Shown here piece by piece: positions 1-11,378 of a stretch of 64,000 nt of DNA (position 1 is its first letter; every line of letters begins with the position of its first letter). Under the pieces are notes generated by a model. The model did not search any database and had not been told where the DNA came from. It saw nothing but the letters and a program-made list of their open reading frames with translations. The DNA is from Lamellibrachia satsuma (taxonomy: Eukaryota; Annelida; Polychaeta; Sabellida; Siboglinidae): positions 5,091,001 to 5,155,000 of the forward strand of contig BSQZ01000036.1 in the NCBI GenBank assembly GCA_033239005.1, in the 5' to 3' direction. The translations under genes were made by a program, and so were the position numbers.

Positions 1-4
1 AATA

Positions 5-76
5 AACCAGAGCGTGGTTTCGATCAACGGAAATCTGGGTTATGGGCCGAGCACGCTTCAACTGCGCCATTCGGTG
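5..76 (-). pseudogene. Degenerate initiator tRNA-Met copy
   Basis: The reverse complement aligns along all 72 positions to the intact tRNA-iMet at 1833-1904 and keeps the CAT anticodon and most of the B box. The acceptor-stem halves no longer pair and several stem positions differ. Sequence to its right (77-130) matches the 5' flank of the intact gene in inverted orientation, so gene and flank were copied together. It is probably not functional. Confidence 0.7.
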
Positions 77-150
77 CACATCGTAGCCCAGTCGGTCCTA
101 CTACTGCGATAACCGCTATATGGCGAACTGCCTTGATTTGCCTGTTTCTC

Positions 151-775
<625 letters not shown>

Positions 776-970
776 ATATTGGACGATCTCGATGAACAAG
801 AACTCGGGCGAGGTGCTGATCAGTCGCTGCGCACCTACCTGTACGACCCGGAGCAGTCACGAACCCACGAATTCGTGCAATTTGCATCTCTGCTGCGCAC
901 TCCGATCGACAAACAGGCGTGTTACATCTACACAAAAATTCAATATGTTTCGCCTGCTTCAAAATGTTGA
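776..970 (+). other. Possible exon of unknown protein
   Basis: A frame of about 63 codons is open here. It is GC-richer than its surroundings and has ordinary protein composition (DDLDEQELGRGADQSLRTYL and onward). It follows an AG and has no in-frame ATG at its start, which would fit an internal exon or a transposon fragment. I do not recognise the family. The frame runs into AT-rich sequence at its end, so the 3' boundary is uncertain. A chance open frame is possible. Confidence 0.25.
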
Positions 971-1214
971 TATCGCACTAAGCCTCTATCTCCGAGGGTT
1001 GTGTGGCAGTTGTATCAACCACCCATATTCCAGCTGTTTTGGGAGCTAACCTCCAACCTCCCGTCGTTTCTTAGGAACAACCTCCCACTGCCTAGATCCT
1101 ACTACACCCCACTCTGTGTCTGATTTTATACAACACAGCAGTAGAGAGCGCACATGTTTTGACGCTATGGGTATCCGCCACTGTGAATGAGAAGTGGATA
1201 AGAGAAACGAACCA

Positions 1215-1400
1215 TATAAATGGCTGAGACGAGGGACCACCGAAACCCGAGATCTGCAAATCCTGCACCTTCTCAGCCCACCGCGTTCACATGCAGCAAA
1301 TGCGCCAGAGATTGCCACGCTGTTGAGTGGGCGTGCATATTTTCCGGAACGGCCGTGATCGGCCAGGAACGAGATTTAACGACGAATAGCGTGGAGCGGG
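1215..1400 (+). mobile_element. LINE 3'-end remnant with zinc-knuckle-like finger
   Basis: The translation has FTCSKCARDCHA and then, after a +/-1 shift, VGVHIFRNGR. This resembles the C2H2-like finger (CSKCGRDCHSRIGLYSH type) at the C terminus of many invertebrate non-LTR retrotransposon proteins. The frame shift and missing histidines mark it as decayed. The family assignment rests on the motif alone. Confidence 0.5.
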
Positions 1401-1459
1401 TGTTCAATATAAAGATGTAAATGGCATTTGTAGACATATAAAGACATAATGCAGACGAA

Positions 1460-1640
1460 CAGGCATGCAGAGGTCTGCAAATCACACACTATCTCAGCCC
1501 ACTGCTCTTACCTGCAGCCAGTGCGGCAGATGCGGCATGCCTTGCTAGAGTGGAGCTCTTGTGTCGTAGCAGGCGATGTACACCACGGAGACGACCACTA
1601 CTGCGCAAACCATTATCTATTCGAGGCAGCAGGAAAATGT
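1460..1640 (+). mobile_element. Second copy of the LINE finger remnant
   Basis: The segment from GTCTGCAAATC onward repeats the 1250-1320 region imperfectly. It reads LTCSQCGRCGMPC, followed in another frame by RVELLCRSRRCT, again the degenerate finger. It probably arose by local duplication or by insertion of two related elements. Confidence 0.45.
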
Positions 1641-1832
1641 GTTTTCAGAGAGTCTAAAATGAGCTGATCTATTTTCACACATTTTGTGGGAAAATAATTA
1701 TGGTTATCTTAATTTTAACTGAATATGTGCATTAAAAAAACTGACAAAAGAACAGTCAGAAGCGAGTCAAACCAGTTCGCCGTCTAGCGGATATCGCAGT
1801 GGTAGGGCCGACTGAGACATGAAGTGCGTCGA

Positions 1833-1904
1833 AGCAGAGTGGCGCAGTGGAAGCGTGCTGGGCCCATAACCCAGAGGTCCGTGGATCGAAACCACGCTCT
1901 GCTA
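1833..1904 (+). tRNA. tRNA-iMet-CAT: Initiator tRNA-Met (CAT)
   Basis: This 72-nt sequence folds as a complete cloverleaf and carries the marks of a eukaryotic initiator: an A1:U72 pair (5' AGCAGAG, 3' CTCTGCT), three G:C pairs next to the anticodon loop (GGGCCCATAACCC), and GATCGAAAC in place of the usual T-arm TTC. Both internal promoter boxes are present: an A box around TGGCGCAGTGG and a B box GGATCGAAACC. No intron is seen. The transcript starts protein synthesis by delivering methionine to the P site. A pol III terminator follows within 10 bp. This is one of the best-supported genes in the window. Confidence 0.96.
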
Positions 1905-1913
1905 TCTTAATTG

Positions 1914-1917
1914 TTTT
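1914..1917 (+). terminator. Pol III T-stretch terminator
   Basis: TTTT lies nine bases past the tRNA 3' end, followed by GTTTGG, as expected for RNA polymerase III termination. Confidence 0.7.
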
Positions 1918-2285
1918 GTTTGGAAAAAGCTGTTGCACGCGGCAAACAATATATAAAGTTTCCATATACTTTAGGGGTTGATTAATACGAAATATACCAA
2001 CAAGTTTGCGTAATCGCGTTCCGTCAGATGTCGCCGGTGTCGCCGGCCTGTCTGTGTGTCTATCTGTGCTGACAATACAGTTTTCGGACCGTTTCAGTCT
2101 GGGGCTGTTTCAATTAGGCCGTCCAAGAGAAGGTGACTTTGCGCCGCTCATAGTGATATGTACATATATGTTATTATTTAAAGTCACTCTACGATACCCT
2201 TTTTACGTATGAAACTTGATGCACATGAATGTGAATTGGCATGGGCTACTCAGGAACATTATTGCAAGAATATAGTTTCTTAAAA

Positions 2286-2352
2286 ATCCACGGGCCTCTG
2301 GGGTACGGGCCCAGCAGTTTTCCATTGCGCCACTCGGTTTCGGTGCACATCG
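2286..2352 (-). pseudogene. Partial initiator tRNA-Met copy
   Basis: The reverse complement matches the tRNA-iMet from the B box to the A box, with anticodon CGT instead of CAT. The 3' third of the tRNA is missing. The adjoining CGGTGCACATCG is shared with the copy at 5-76, and the following gaactactttgactcgctt matches the 5' flank of the intact gene. It is not functional. Confidence 0.65.
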
Positions 2353-2460
2353 CTGCATGGTGAACTACTTTGACTCGCTTCTGATCTTTTGTGCTCGGCT
2401 TTTGTGCGCATATGTTCAATTAAAATTAAGACACCAATCTAAGAAACGGAGAGGGAAGGA

Positions 2461-2464
2461 GAGC

Positions 2465-2556
<92 letters not shown>

Positions 2557-2588
2557 AACAGAGAGACAGAGAGACAGAGAGAGAGAGA
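2461..2588. repeat. (GA)n microsatellite
   Basis: A long GA run with a few AAAG and CAGA interruptions towards its right end. Confidence 0.95.
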
Positions 2589-2717
2589 GTGGGATGGATG
2601 GAGGGAGGGGGAGGGGGATGGAGAGAGGGAAAGAGAGATAAGGAGGGAGACTGCGATTGATACGTTTGTTTCCAATGACCCCCCCACGTCAATTTATTGG
2701 GTGCTAGTCCTAACGAG

Positions 2718-2850
2718 GAGGGAGGGAGGGAGGGAGGGAGGGAGGGAGGGAGGGAGGGAGGGAGGAGGAGGGAGGGAGGGAGGGAGGGAGGGAGGGAGGG
2801 AGGGAGGGAGGGAGGGAGAGGAGGGAGGGAGGGAGGGAGGGAGGGAGGGA
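2718..2850 (+). repeat. (GGGA)n tract
   Basis: About 130 bp of GGGA units with two short breaks. Dozens of G3 runs with 1-nt loops give strong G-quadruplex potential on the plus strand and a polypurine/polypyrimidine bias. Confidence 0.95.
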
Positions 2851-2939
2851 CGATTATCGACAGACAGCCCGCATGACAACCCCGTGTCTCCCTGCCAGAG
2901 TGATCATGATCACGGGTATGGTCGGGGCTTGTTACGAGC

Positions 2940-3660
2940 GCTTCTTTTGAAATCTAATCTTGTTCATGCGTAATGTGTTTATGTGTAATGCTGTCCCTGA
3001 TAGAAATTTGAATGACTAGCTTTAAGGAAATAACATACAATGAAAAAAATTATGTGTCAAACTGTGTTTAACTTGATGTCTTCATGTGTGTTGATGTCAT
3101 GTTGCTGTGAATTATGCTCGCCATCATTAAAGTTTATAACGTTATTAGATATTTTGTTTTAGAAAAGGTCGAAAAGGGGTTATTTAGTCCCTGAGACAAC
3201 CAAGGTGTGGCACGCATGTAACATGTAGGTAAATTATTTGCCATCATAACTCGTCCACTCTGCAATATGTTTCAGAATGCTGGCGTTTGACTGAAGCAGA
3301 TCAGAGATAATGTTCCACCTTCCACATAACATATCTTTAAAACATTATGCCATGTTTCTGGCCACACAAGATTTCTAACACAGAACTTCTGAAAGTAACT
3401 GCTCAAATTAACATGGATGACTTGTTCACCACAGGAATAGGCCACGTTCTACCAAAGGACGATGACAATATGGCCAAAACAGCTGTCAGATAAACCCCGA
3501 AGGCCAACGAAAACGAGGTAGACTAAAGAAACCCGCGACGTTTGTGCTCTCTAACGGTGGTTTGACGTGCCAAAGTAGATGAGAAAATAATATCATTTAA
3601 ATGCACCTATTTCATGTTTTATGAGTTCCCACACTGTCCCATAATAAAATCCATGAACCT
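2940..3660. other. No gene recognised
   Basis: Intergenic-type AT-rich sequence. I find no conserved reading frame, tRNA or repeat structure. Confidence 0.5.
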
Positions 3661-3666
3661 GTTCTT

Positions 3667-4135
3667 ATGAATAAGCGGGTTGGCATAGATACGCGATTGT
3701 TTCAACGCACAGCAAACGATTCGCGCGAAGTGCGTGTCGTAGTTCCGTCGACAATATCACGCGATGTCACATTTACATTAGTGATATATCATGCAACAGA
3801 GGCGCCACTGGTTATTTCGGGCAGCAAATGTTCTAATTACCATGTCATTAACCCCAATTCTGATTGTAATACCCTATCAACTGAAACAGCGCTTCCGAAT
3901 GAGCACTTGAAGGTCAGTGATAGCCACGAAGGGGCGGTACGGCTTCAACTGGACCGGAGCAATGCTTTTGACATCGACCGACATAAACATGCAACTTACA
4001 TGCTATTATGAAAAGACGGGTAACATCGTCTGTTTGGTCGAAGGAAATGTCTGCCACGGTTCGTTGCCTATATCCAGCACAGATAATAAAATAGTGGTTC
4101 AGCTGCCCGTGAACATTCAAGAGATCACCAAATGA
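3667..4135 (+). other. Possible coding remnant in two overlapping frames
   Basis: A 114-codon frame starting at ATG 3667 overlaps a second frame (about 3917-4135) with good protein composition (for example GNIVCLVEGNVCHGSLPISS). One frame runs into the other by a single shift near 3920. This could be one coding segment broken by a frameshift, or two unrelated chance frames. The cysteine-containing second half would suit a secreted domain, but I recognise no family. Confidence 0.2.
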
Positions 4136-4710
4136 ACTGCGGCTAGTCCAACAAGGGTTTATTACTGTTTACCGACCAGCACGTTCTTCAAATTAGTTTC
4201 TTACATAACAGTCCAGGCGAAGTTGGTGCTTCTGTTGACGCACCTGACAAGACCCACTTGTGAAAGACCCCACTTGGTGGCTTGCATGGCTTCGAATTCA
4301 ATACACATTCTTGGCCTATGACACACACTGTTTGCGGTGTTGTGCGTGACGTTGACAGCCAGTCGGGACAAAATGTGAATAATGAAAAAGGTGTTCCAAT
4401 ACAAAGACGAACAAAAAGAAAGTGTTCTTTATGTGTGCACAGAAATGTGGTGAATAGCAGGAAACAGCGCCGTGCACGGGTGGCATTTCCCTCATGGCTG
4501 GCACGGCGACACTCTGAGAGGTTGGTACTGATCGAGTGATGTGCATAGCAGCAGCTAGGCGATGGAAGTTTATTCCATCATGTAGTACACTTCCTTTGCC
4601 TTCATAGCTTGAAGCTTTAAAGTTTATGCATTGATTGTTAAAATGACTGTGTTTATTTATTTTTAAACTACGTTCTAGCGAATCCACCTACGTTACAATA
4701 TTGTGTCATA

Positions 4711-4893
4711 TTATTTATTTTCTACATATCAATTGGTGAAATAACTCTGTATTGCATATCCCGTTTTATATATTGCGTACTATTTTCTAGGAAATATTTT
4801 TATTGTCGCTGTTCACGCGATACATGAAAGATGTTCATCAACGGACTACTTGTCCTGTGTGCATCTTCGAATCTTGCTAAGGGATCATCTACA
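4711..4893 (+). repeat. Dispersed repeat A, copy 1
   Basis: About 180 bp matching 7968-8162 in the same orientation. Shared segments include TATCAATTGGTGAA, TATTGCATATCCC, GATACATGAAAGATGTTCAT and TGCTAAGGGATCATCTA. It is a two-copy dispersed repeat of unknown class. Confidence 0.8.
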
Positions 4894-5399
4894 AACAATT
4901 TCGGCTTCAATTCTCATTATATGATGAAAAGCTATGTCTGTGCATTAATGTTAGTTTGGTATTGTACATAGCTATGATCTATTATGTTGTTGCCCATTTA
5001 TATGGAGCGGCAATTAATGTATTGAGGCATATGTGTATTACTAGTGATAGTTAATGATGACAGATTCGTAAATTTCAGATTACTAACTCCATACAGCCCC
5101 TTCTGGGGATAGCAACATGATAAAGGGCTGTCGTTGTATATTTGTCCCTTATTTGATATGTGTGCTATATTTATATTTGTAATACTAATACTTGTACATA
5201 TAAGGGCCAAATAAAAAGCATGTGTCTGCTTGTCTGTTTCAGGCGCCATCTTAGGTTGACCACTTCCGGCGGATGTACATAGCTATGATTGAATATGCAT
5301 AATTCAATATCAATAAAATGGATTAGTAATATTACATACGCATTTTTTATCATGTATGCTGGATCACCATATGATTTATTGCATATAACAAACATTCTA

Positions 5400-5885
5400 A
5401 TGAATAAATATTTTCCTTAGATGTTGCCACTTCAGCTAAATTTAGATTGAACATGTTTGAAAGACACACACCACAAATTCGTCTTTTTGGCCATGACATA
5501 GTATATAAGCAAAAAGTTTTTCATACACTAAATAGGTTGGGAACTATAACACACAGGGTTATGTCAGTAGTCGGGTGGGAGGCTACAATGGCTTAGGGGT
5601 CGACATACACTCTCCCTTGAATAGTTCAATAAAGCAACCAAAAGAGATCCTGTGTTGTGGAGGAGGTCCCACACACCAAATCTGTAAAGTGCTCCACTAA
5701 TTGCCCGAGCCCAAGGCAGAATGGCAAAGCGTCACTCGCTTCACTGTGGTCTCTTCTTTTGTATGTGCATTATTTTAATATTTTGATTGACATGTTAAAT
5801 TTATTACAAACTAGTGTTAAAATTTTTGTTACATTGTAATGCTTTTATTTGGGAATCTCCTGGCATTATACGAAAACGATTAACA
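5400..5885. other. No gene recognised
   Basis: AT-rich DNA with short open frames only. Nothing supports coding function. Confidence 0.5.
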
Positions 5886-5890
5886 CATAA

Positions 5891-5900
5891 CATATATATA

Positions 5901-5967
<67 letters not shown>
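5891..5967. repeat. (TA)n microsatellite
   Basis: About 77 bp of nearly pure TA dinucleotides. Confidence 0.95.
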
Positions 5968-5971
<4 letters not shown>

Positions 5972-6545
5972 CAAGCTAGATTACACTGCTCCCTATCCTG
6001 GAAACCGTCAGACGCATGCGCTCAATCTGAACTGACGATAAACGCGAGAGCTGGCATAAGAGGCAGTACAGCCTAATAGCCAGAAGAAGACCTGTAAGAA
6101 ATCATATAATATCAGACATGGGGCAGAAGTACTCGGTACTCATGTACTGGAGTACATTTTTGAGGTACTTGTACTCATATAACTTATGGGTCTTGTATTC
6201 GTACTCGTACTCATACCCAATATACTCAGATTTTACGAGTACATATATGCTGTGAAAATTAATGCATTTGTAGTTCACAAAATGAATTTTTCCTGAAGTA
6301 TTTAAATATTCAGCTATTTTTTAAATACTTAGTTATTTGGTATTTCTGATTAACATGACTGTGATACCACCGAGTCTCAGTACCTCCAGAGACGGTTACC
6401 CCCTTAACATCCCTACACCCCCATGATGGCATTCTCCCACGACCATGACTACGATACCCAAAAAGGCAACAGGCAGCATCTTTTCCCAGTCAGAAACACC
6501 CAGTTAGGCAAAGAATTGTAGCCTGCTGGTTCAGGCCATAATCAT

Positions 6546-7305
6546 TGTTTCTTTAATAAAACCACCAGGATGTCCTCAAACCGCCAGTCATTAGTTACCC
6601 CATCAGTTAGCCATGGAATGCAGTCAGGAGACCATGCCACTGTTTCTTTAATAAAGCCACCAGGATGTCCTCAAACCGCCAGTCATCAGTTAACCCATCA
6701 GTTAGCCATGGAATGCAGTCAGGAGACCATGCCACTGTTTCTTTAATAAAGCCACCAGGATGTCCTCAAACCGCCAGTCATCAGTTAACCCATCAGTTAG
6801 CCATGGAATGCAGTCAGGAGACCATGCCACTGTTTCTTTAATAAAGCCACCAGGATGTCCTCAAACCGCCAGTCATCAGTTAACCCATCAGTTAGCCATG
6901 GAATGCAGTCAGGAGACCATGCCACTGTTTCATTAATAAAGCCACCAGGATGTCCTCAAACCGCCAGTCATCAGTTAACCTATCAGTTAGCCATGGAATG
7001 CAGTCAGGAGACCATGCCACTGTTTCATTAATAAAGCCACCAGGATGTCCTCAAACCGCCAGTCATCAGTTAACCCATCAGCTAGCCATGGAATGCAGTC
7101 AGGAGACCATGCCACTGTTTCTTTAATAAAGCCACCAGGATGTCCTCAAACCGCCAGTCATCAGTTAACCCATCAGCTAGCCATGGAATGCAGTCAGGAG
7201 ACCATGCCACTGTTTCTTTAATAAAGCCACCAGGATGTCCTCAAACCGCCAGTCATCAGTTAACCCATCAGTTAGCCATGGAATGCAGTCAGAAGACCAT
7301 GCCAC
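6546..7305 (+). repeat. 95-bp tandem array, 8 copies
   Basis: Eight head-to-tail units start at 6546, 6641, 6736, 6831, 6926, 7021, 7116 and 7211. Each begins TGTTTCTTTAATAAAGCCAC and ends near ACCATGCCAC. Units differ at only a few positions, such as TTCATTA for TTCTTTA in units 5 and 6. The period is not a multiple of three, so it is a minisatellite and not coding. Confidence 0.97.
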
Positions 7306-7967
7306 TTGACATTGGCTGACAGTGGTAACTGCGAAGAACTTCCAGCTGAGTCTTCCTCTGTAGAAGTAAGGTGACTCAAGTCAGACTGCCTGCAGCCCTA
7401 CACCAGTATAAGAATAATCTGGTGCCAACAGTATGATTAAAAAGTTCAAAGGGGATTTTGAGCATGTTATATTGGCATGTTTTAACCCTCTCAACAACCA
7501 GTAGTCATAGACCAGAATATATAAATTGCAAGCTTCTAATATAAACAGATTACAAATTGCAACACTGCCTTTGTGCACCCAAAGAAGACAAACTGAACTG
7601 ATGTGTCAACATGTAAATTGGTATGATGTTGTCTTTATTCAAAACAGGGACGAGCAAGTTTGATTGAAATTGTAACACATACCCTTTGTTCCAATTATAC
7701 CCTTTCAAAATTAATGATGTACATGTTTGGGGGGTCACTTTAGTCACTGGTACACTAACTACAAGCAAAGATATTGGTTATATGGGTACTGTCATGCCAA
7801 CGCATGTGGTTTATAAATTGTTAATTACAGTTAAGAAGGGACTGATTTATGTTTAATACTATGTCTGTATGTTTGTAAAAGGGAGGGGTTCGTAAAAGTA
7901 TGTTTGGGAATTGAAATGTCATTAAAAAATGTATACACAAACACACACACATATATATATATACATA

Positions 7968-8162
7968 TATTATTTATTTATTTTCTATATTATCAATTGG
8001 TGAAGCAACTGAGTATTGCATATCCCATTTTAAATTTTGAGTTTTATTTTCTAGGTGTATGAAAAACTTTTATTATCGCTGTTCACACGATACATGAAAG
8101 ATGTTCATTTACGGAGTGCCTGCCCTCTGTGACTGATCGAGTCCTGCTAAGGGATCATCTAT
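7968..8162 (+). repeat. Dispersed repeat A, copy 2
   Basis: Direct-orientation partner of 4711-4893, slightly diverged and preceded by a short CA/TA tract. Confidence 0.8.
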
Positions 8163-8394
8163 TATTTACTTACGTAAAAAAATGTGGAAACACGCGCCTC
8201 CTCCAACACACGCACACCGTATGCATCAGGTCCGACCCCCACTGCCCCCCTCCACGTACGCACTACTGGTAGTGGTGACCTAACTAAATCTATAATAAGC
8301 GCCTGGCAGCAGGTGCCATACTCAGTTGCTTCACCAACTGACATCTAGAAAATAAATTATGTCATTATATACTCTTTCTTCTGCCCCAGGCCTG

Positions 8395-8397
<3 letters not shown>

Positions 8398-8452
<55 letters not shown>

Positions 8453-8468
8453 TATATAATATATATAT
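8398..8468. repeat. (TA)n tract between inverted transposon termini
   Basis: TA dinucleotides with a short CA patch. They lie exactly between CTTCTGCCCCAGG (8379-8391) and its inverted partner CCTGGGGCAGAAG (from 8473). Confidence 0.85.
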
Positions 8469-8580
8469 CGGACCTGGGGCAGAAGTACTCGTGTACTCGA
8501 GTACATTTTTGAGGTACTCGTACTCATAAAACTTATGGGTCATGTATTCGTACTCATACCCAGTATACTCAGATTATATG
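8469..8580 (+). mobile_element. Second left terminus of the hAT-like family
   Basis: CGGACCTGGGGCAGAAGTAC and the following 100 bp match the left end at 6113-6240, including the GAGTACATTTTTGAGGTACT subterminal segment. No matching right end was found downstream, so this copy is truncated or extends into diverged sequence. Confidence 0.55.
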
Positions 8581-9205
8581 GTTCACTGAATGGTATAAAT
8601 TCAGTCAACACTTGATCATTTGCTGTGTTGCCAGAACTGTCTGCACTGCACAATGTCTTAATTTTGTTGGACCCAGGACTGCAACAGTATTTCTTCAAAT
8701 AGCTGAAAACAAACAAACAAACATAAGTTATAACATTTACATCAATTAAATTTAACAAAGGTAATAATAAATACATTTGTATGTGGGCATTTTCACGTAC
8801 AGGGTACACTTTTGCCAAAATGCACTTTCCCTCATAGTATTGAAACAATTAATAGTGTAATATTAATATTACTCAGATTATATGGTTCACTGAATGGTAT
8901 AAATTCAGTCAACACTTGATCATTTGCTGTGTTGCCAGAACTGTCTGCACTGATTGTCCTTAAACACTTCCAGGAGAAACCATGTGGCAATGTCTTAATT
9001 TTGTTGGACCCCCGACTGCAACAGTATTTCTTCAAATAGCTGAAAACAAAGAAACAAACGTAAGTTATAACATTTACATCAATTAAATTTGACAAAGATA
9101 ATAATAAATACATTTGTATGTGGGCGTTTTCACGTACAGGGTACACTTTTGCCAAAAGCACTTTCCCTCATAGTATTGAAACAATTAATTGTGTAATATT
9201 AATTC
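8569..9205. repeat. Direct duplication of a ~300-bp block
   Basis: Copies at about 8569-8866 and 8872-9205 are nearly identical. Copy 2 has about 34 bp (ATTGTCCTTAAACACTTCCA and more) that copy 1 lacks. On the minus strand both contain a pyrimidine-rich AG acceptor followed by an open frame of about 55 codons, so the block may carry an exon. I do not recognise the protein. Confidence 0.85.
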
Positions 9206-9442
9206 AGTCTAATTACCATAAAATATTACTTTACATGAAACTGCCAATATTCTGTATATCTGAACAGTGGGCGCTAAAATACGAATAGATGGAACGTTAT
9301 ATGTCTCTGTCATGGTTTCATCAATTATAGCAAAACCGAATTGATTAATTTCCCCCTAAATTAGCTACGGAAGCTCCAGCGCATGATCACAGAACAGAAT
9401 AAACTAATAAAATCTAAATATATATATACCTTGCTCACTTAC

Positions 9443-9625
9443 CATATGCTTCTGGGAACATCTCAGCTGATGGATGTACAAAAACCACACTTCGTTGTGG
9501 TGATGTCCTACTCACGAGAGATGGAGTCCACAGCTGAACTATTGTGTCTGGAGTGATATACACAGAAGTTGTCATTTCATCCTCCCTAAGGCCATTAAAT
9601 GAATGGGACAAATTATCTACAGTTT
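9443..9625 (-). CDS. Isolated spliced exon, unknown protein
   Basis: On the minus strand this 183-bp segment is bounded by acceptor TTAACAG and donor G|GTAAGTGAGC, and one frame is open throughout (phase 1 in, phase 1 out). The peptide includes FNGLREDEMTTSVYITPDTI and VVFVHPSAEMFPEAYG. The strong donor and intact frame argue for a real exon. Its phase would fit the KCTD3-like exon at 11682-11822, but its sequence does not resemble that family, so it more likely belongs to another gene or a transposon. Confidence 0.4.
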
Positions 9626-9799
9626 CTGTTAATGCAGGCCATGTGAATATGTTAAAAAACAAAATTGACAAATATTTTGTTACACATAGATGTAAGAAAA
9701 ATTGTCTAGTTATATACTGTCTGAATCAAGCAATGGTTGCATTTCGAAAATATATAATTATAACTCGACCAAACATTAAACATTACAGATAGGTAGATC

Positions 9800-11215
9800 A
9801 CGTAAGAACAATATCAAAATGTAAATGAGCAACACATGTTGAATCATGGTGGAATGATAGGATGAACATTTGTAGCAGTATTCCGACGACCATGGGAGGA
9901 TGAACATTTGCAGCAGTAAGAATATCCCAAAAAGCCATCTTGGTGCACCCTGGGGCAAGACAGTACATGGTAAAGTCAGTTTAGGTTGCCCAACCATGAC
10001 ATTGTGCTCTTTTGACTGCGGAGTACAACAAAGATACGTCACGCCTGGACGATTCTGATCAAACGCAGCAACAAGTTGAATGTTAAGACTCTAGAACTAA
10101 TCATGCATAAAATACCGAAATAGGGAGTTATGTACCATATTAGTTCGTCCATATAAATATGGACGAAACATTGCCTGAATAATAATACATACATACACAC
10201 ATGCACAACACACACAAATATTATGATAGTACACAGGCTATAATAGTTGTCAAGTAAAAATGGAGTTAGTACATAAAATATACCTTCCAATTAATAAATT
10301 GGTGAAATGTTATAAAACTGTTCCATGCAGATATTTGCAGAGTGACTGGGTGTGGTAGTGTTTGACTGTTTAGTGTCATTGTAAAATTACAACAAATTCC
10401 TCTATCCATTGTTTACATGTGACGCAATTCAAAAAGACTAATAAGTTATCACACTCAATATAACCAGGATGCACGTAATTTCAAAATCAATGCCCCAAAC
10501 GCGGCGGTGCGCACAAGAGTTGCACGAGTCATGGTATGTTCGCTGACCCCGTCACACAACCACGGAAAGGACTTTTTTGCTAGTAATGCAGTGGCGTGGC
10601 ACGTAGTAACAGTTTAGCAATGTACCCTTCATATAAGTTCGCATCTCTCCTGATTGTATCCCTACCAATATAATCTGGACAATATCTCATCATTAACTCC
10701 ATGGACAATATTCCAGAAATACTACATATACAATATCTCTTCAGAAGTATATCTTGGATATTGTTCTGCTACTGCATTACACAAAGAATGTCTGCAAATT
10801 GTCCAATTTCCGAGATTGATTTCGGCTATCTTTGGAGATGAAAGCGTATAATTGAATTACGGTTAGTTGATAGTAAGTTATTATCACATCAGTGAAAAAT
10901 GTAATTTGCTTGCCCGGTAACTTGATTAAATACAAATTTTAAGGTGGCTCCATAAATGTGAATTTGATTTTTTTTCCTACATAAAAGCATTCTTCTTCAC
11001 ATAACGGGCGGGTCCAGTCTCAGAAAAAAGGGGTGCCCAGTTTCCAATAAAACACCAGGAACAGCAACTATAGTTATCCACATTTCCACACGGACAGCAT
11101 TTTCTAGCAAAACACAGTGGAAGGTAAATACAAATTTTTTTTTTTTATTACGTAACGTAACATATTCTAATTTACTGAAATAGCTAATTCTTGTAATTCT
11201 AGATCGTGTCAATGT
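9800..11215. other. No gene recognised
   Basis: Would-be intron or intergenic DNA downstream (minus strand) of the KCTD3-like exons. I looked for the next expected KCTD3 segments (the GERDDQQVFIQK-like region and the final propeller blade) and did not find them. Confidence 0.45.
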
Positions 11216-11222
11216 GACTTAC

Positions 11223-11378
11223 CATAGTTGTTACTGTGGATATACTGAAGGTGTGGTTCCACCCTCTCTATGGACATAACCTTGAATGATGCCAAGGCCA
11301 CTGAGCCGGGCTGTGTGTTGATCATGCCAAGGAATCAGGTCACGTTCCACATATGTACACAGTTGTACTCAGAGCACA
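11223..11378 (-). pseudogene. KCTD3-like exon with in-frame TGA
   Basis: The acceptor TTTGCAG and donor G|GTAAGTCAC bound 156 bp. In the phase set by the preceding exon it reads VCSEYNCVHMWNVT, stop, FLGMINTQPGSVALASFKVM. The family has a TRFRGMISTQPGS-type sequence here, so the stop sits at a conserved arginine, as expected from CGA to TGA. The rest of the exon is well conserved, so the nonsense change looks recent. Confidence 0.8.

Larger units (their letters stand above)
6113..8394. mobile_element. Candidate hAT-like element with 95-bp array inside
   Basis: The left end reads CAGACATGGGGCAGAAG and the right end reads CTTCTGCCCCAGGCCTG, which match as inverted termini at 15 of 17 positions. 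TACTCGAGTAC-like subterminal repeats follow the left end, as in many hAT elements. The interior holds an eight-copy 95-bp tandem array and dispersed repeat A, but no transposase. Both flanks are TA-rich and a clean 8-bp target duplication is not visible. The ends could instead belong to two different copies. Confidence 0.45.

Noticed and set aside
2718..2850. Telomere-like repeat
   Set aside because: The unit is GGGA, not TTAGGG, and the tract is interstitial.
9443..9625. Next exon of the KCTD3-like gene
   Set aside because: The phase fits but the residues do not match the conserved sequence expected after KHLVS. The true next exon is at 11223-11378.
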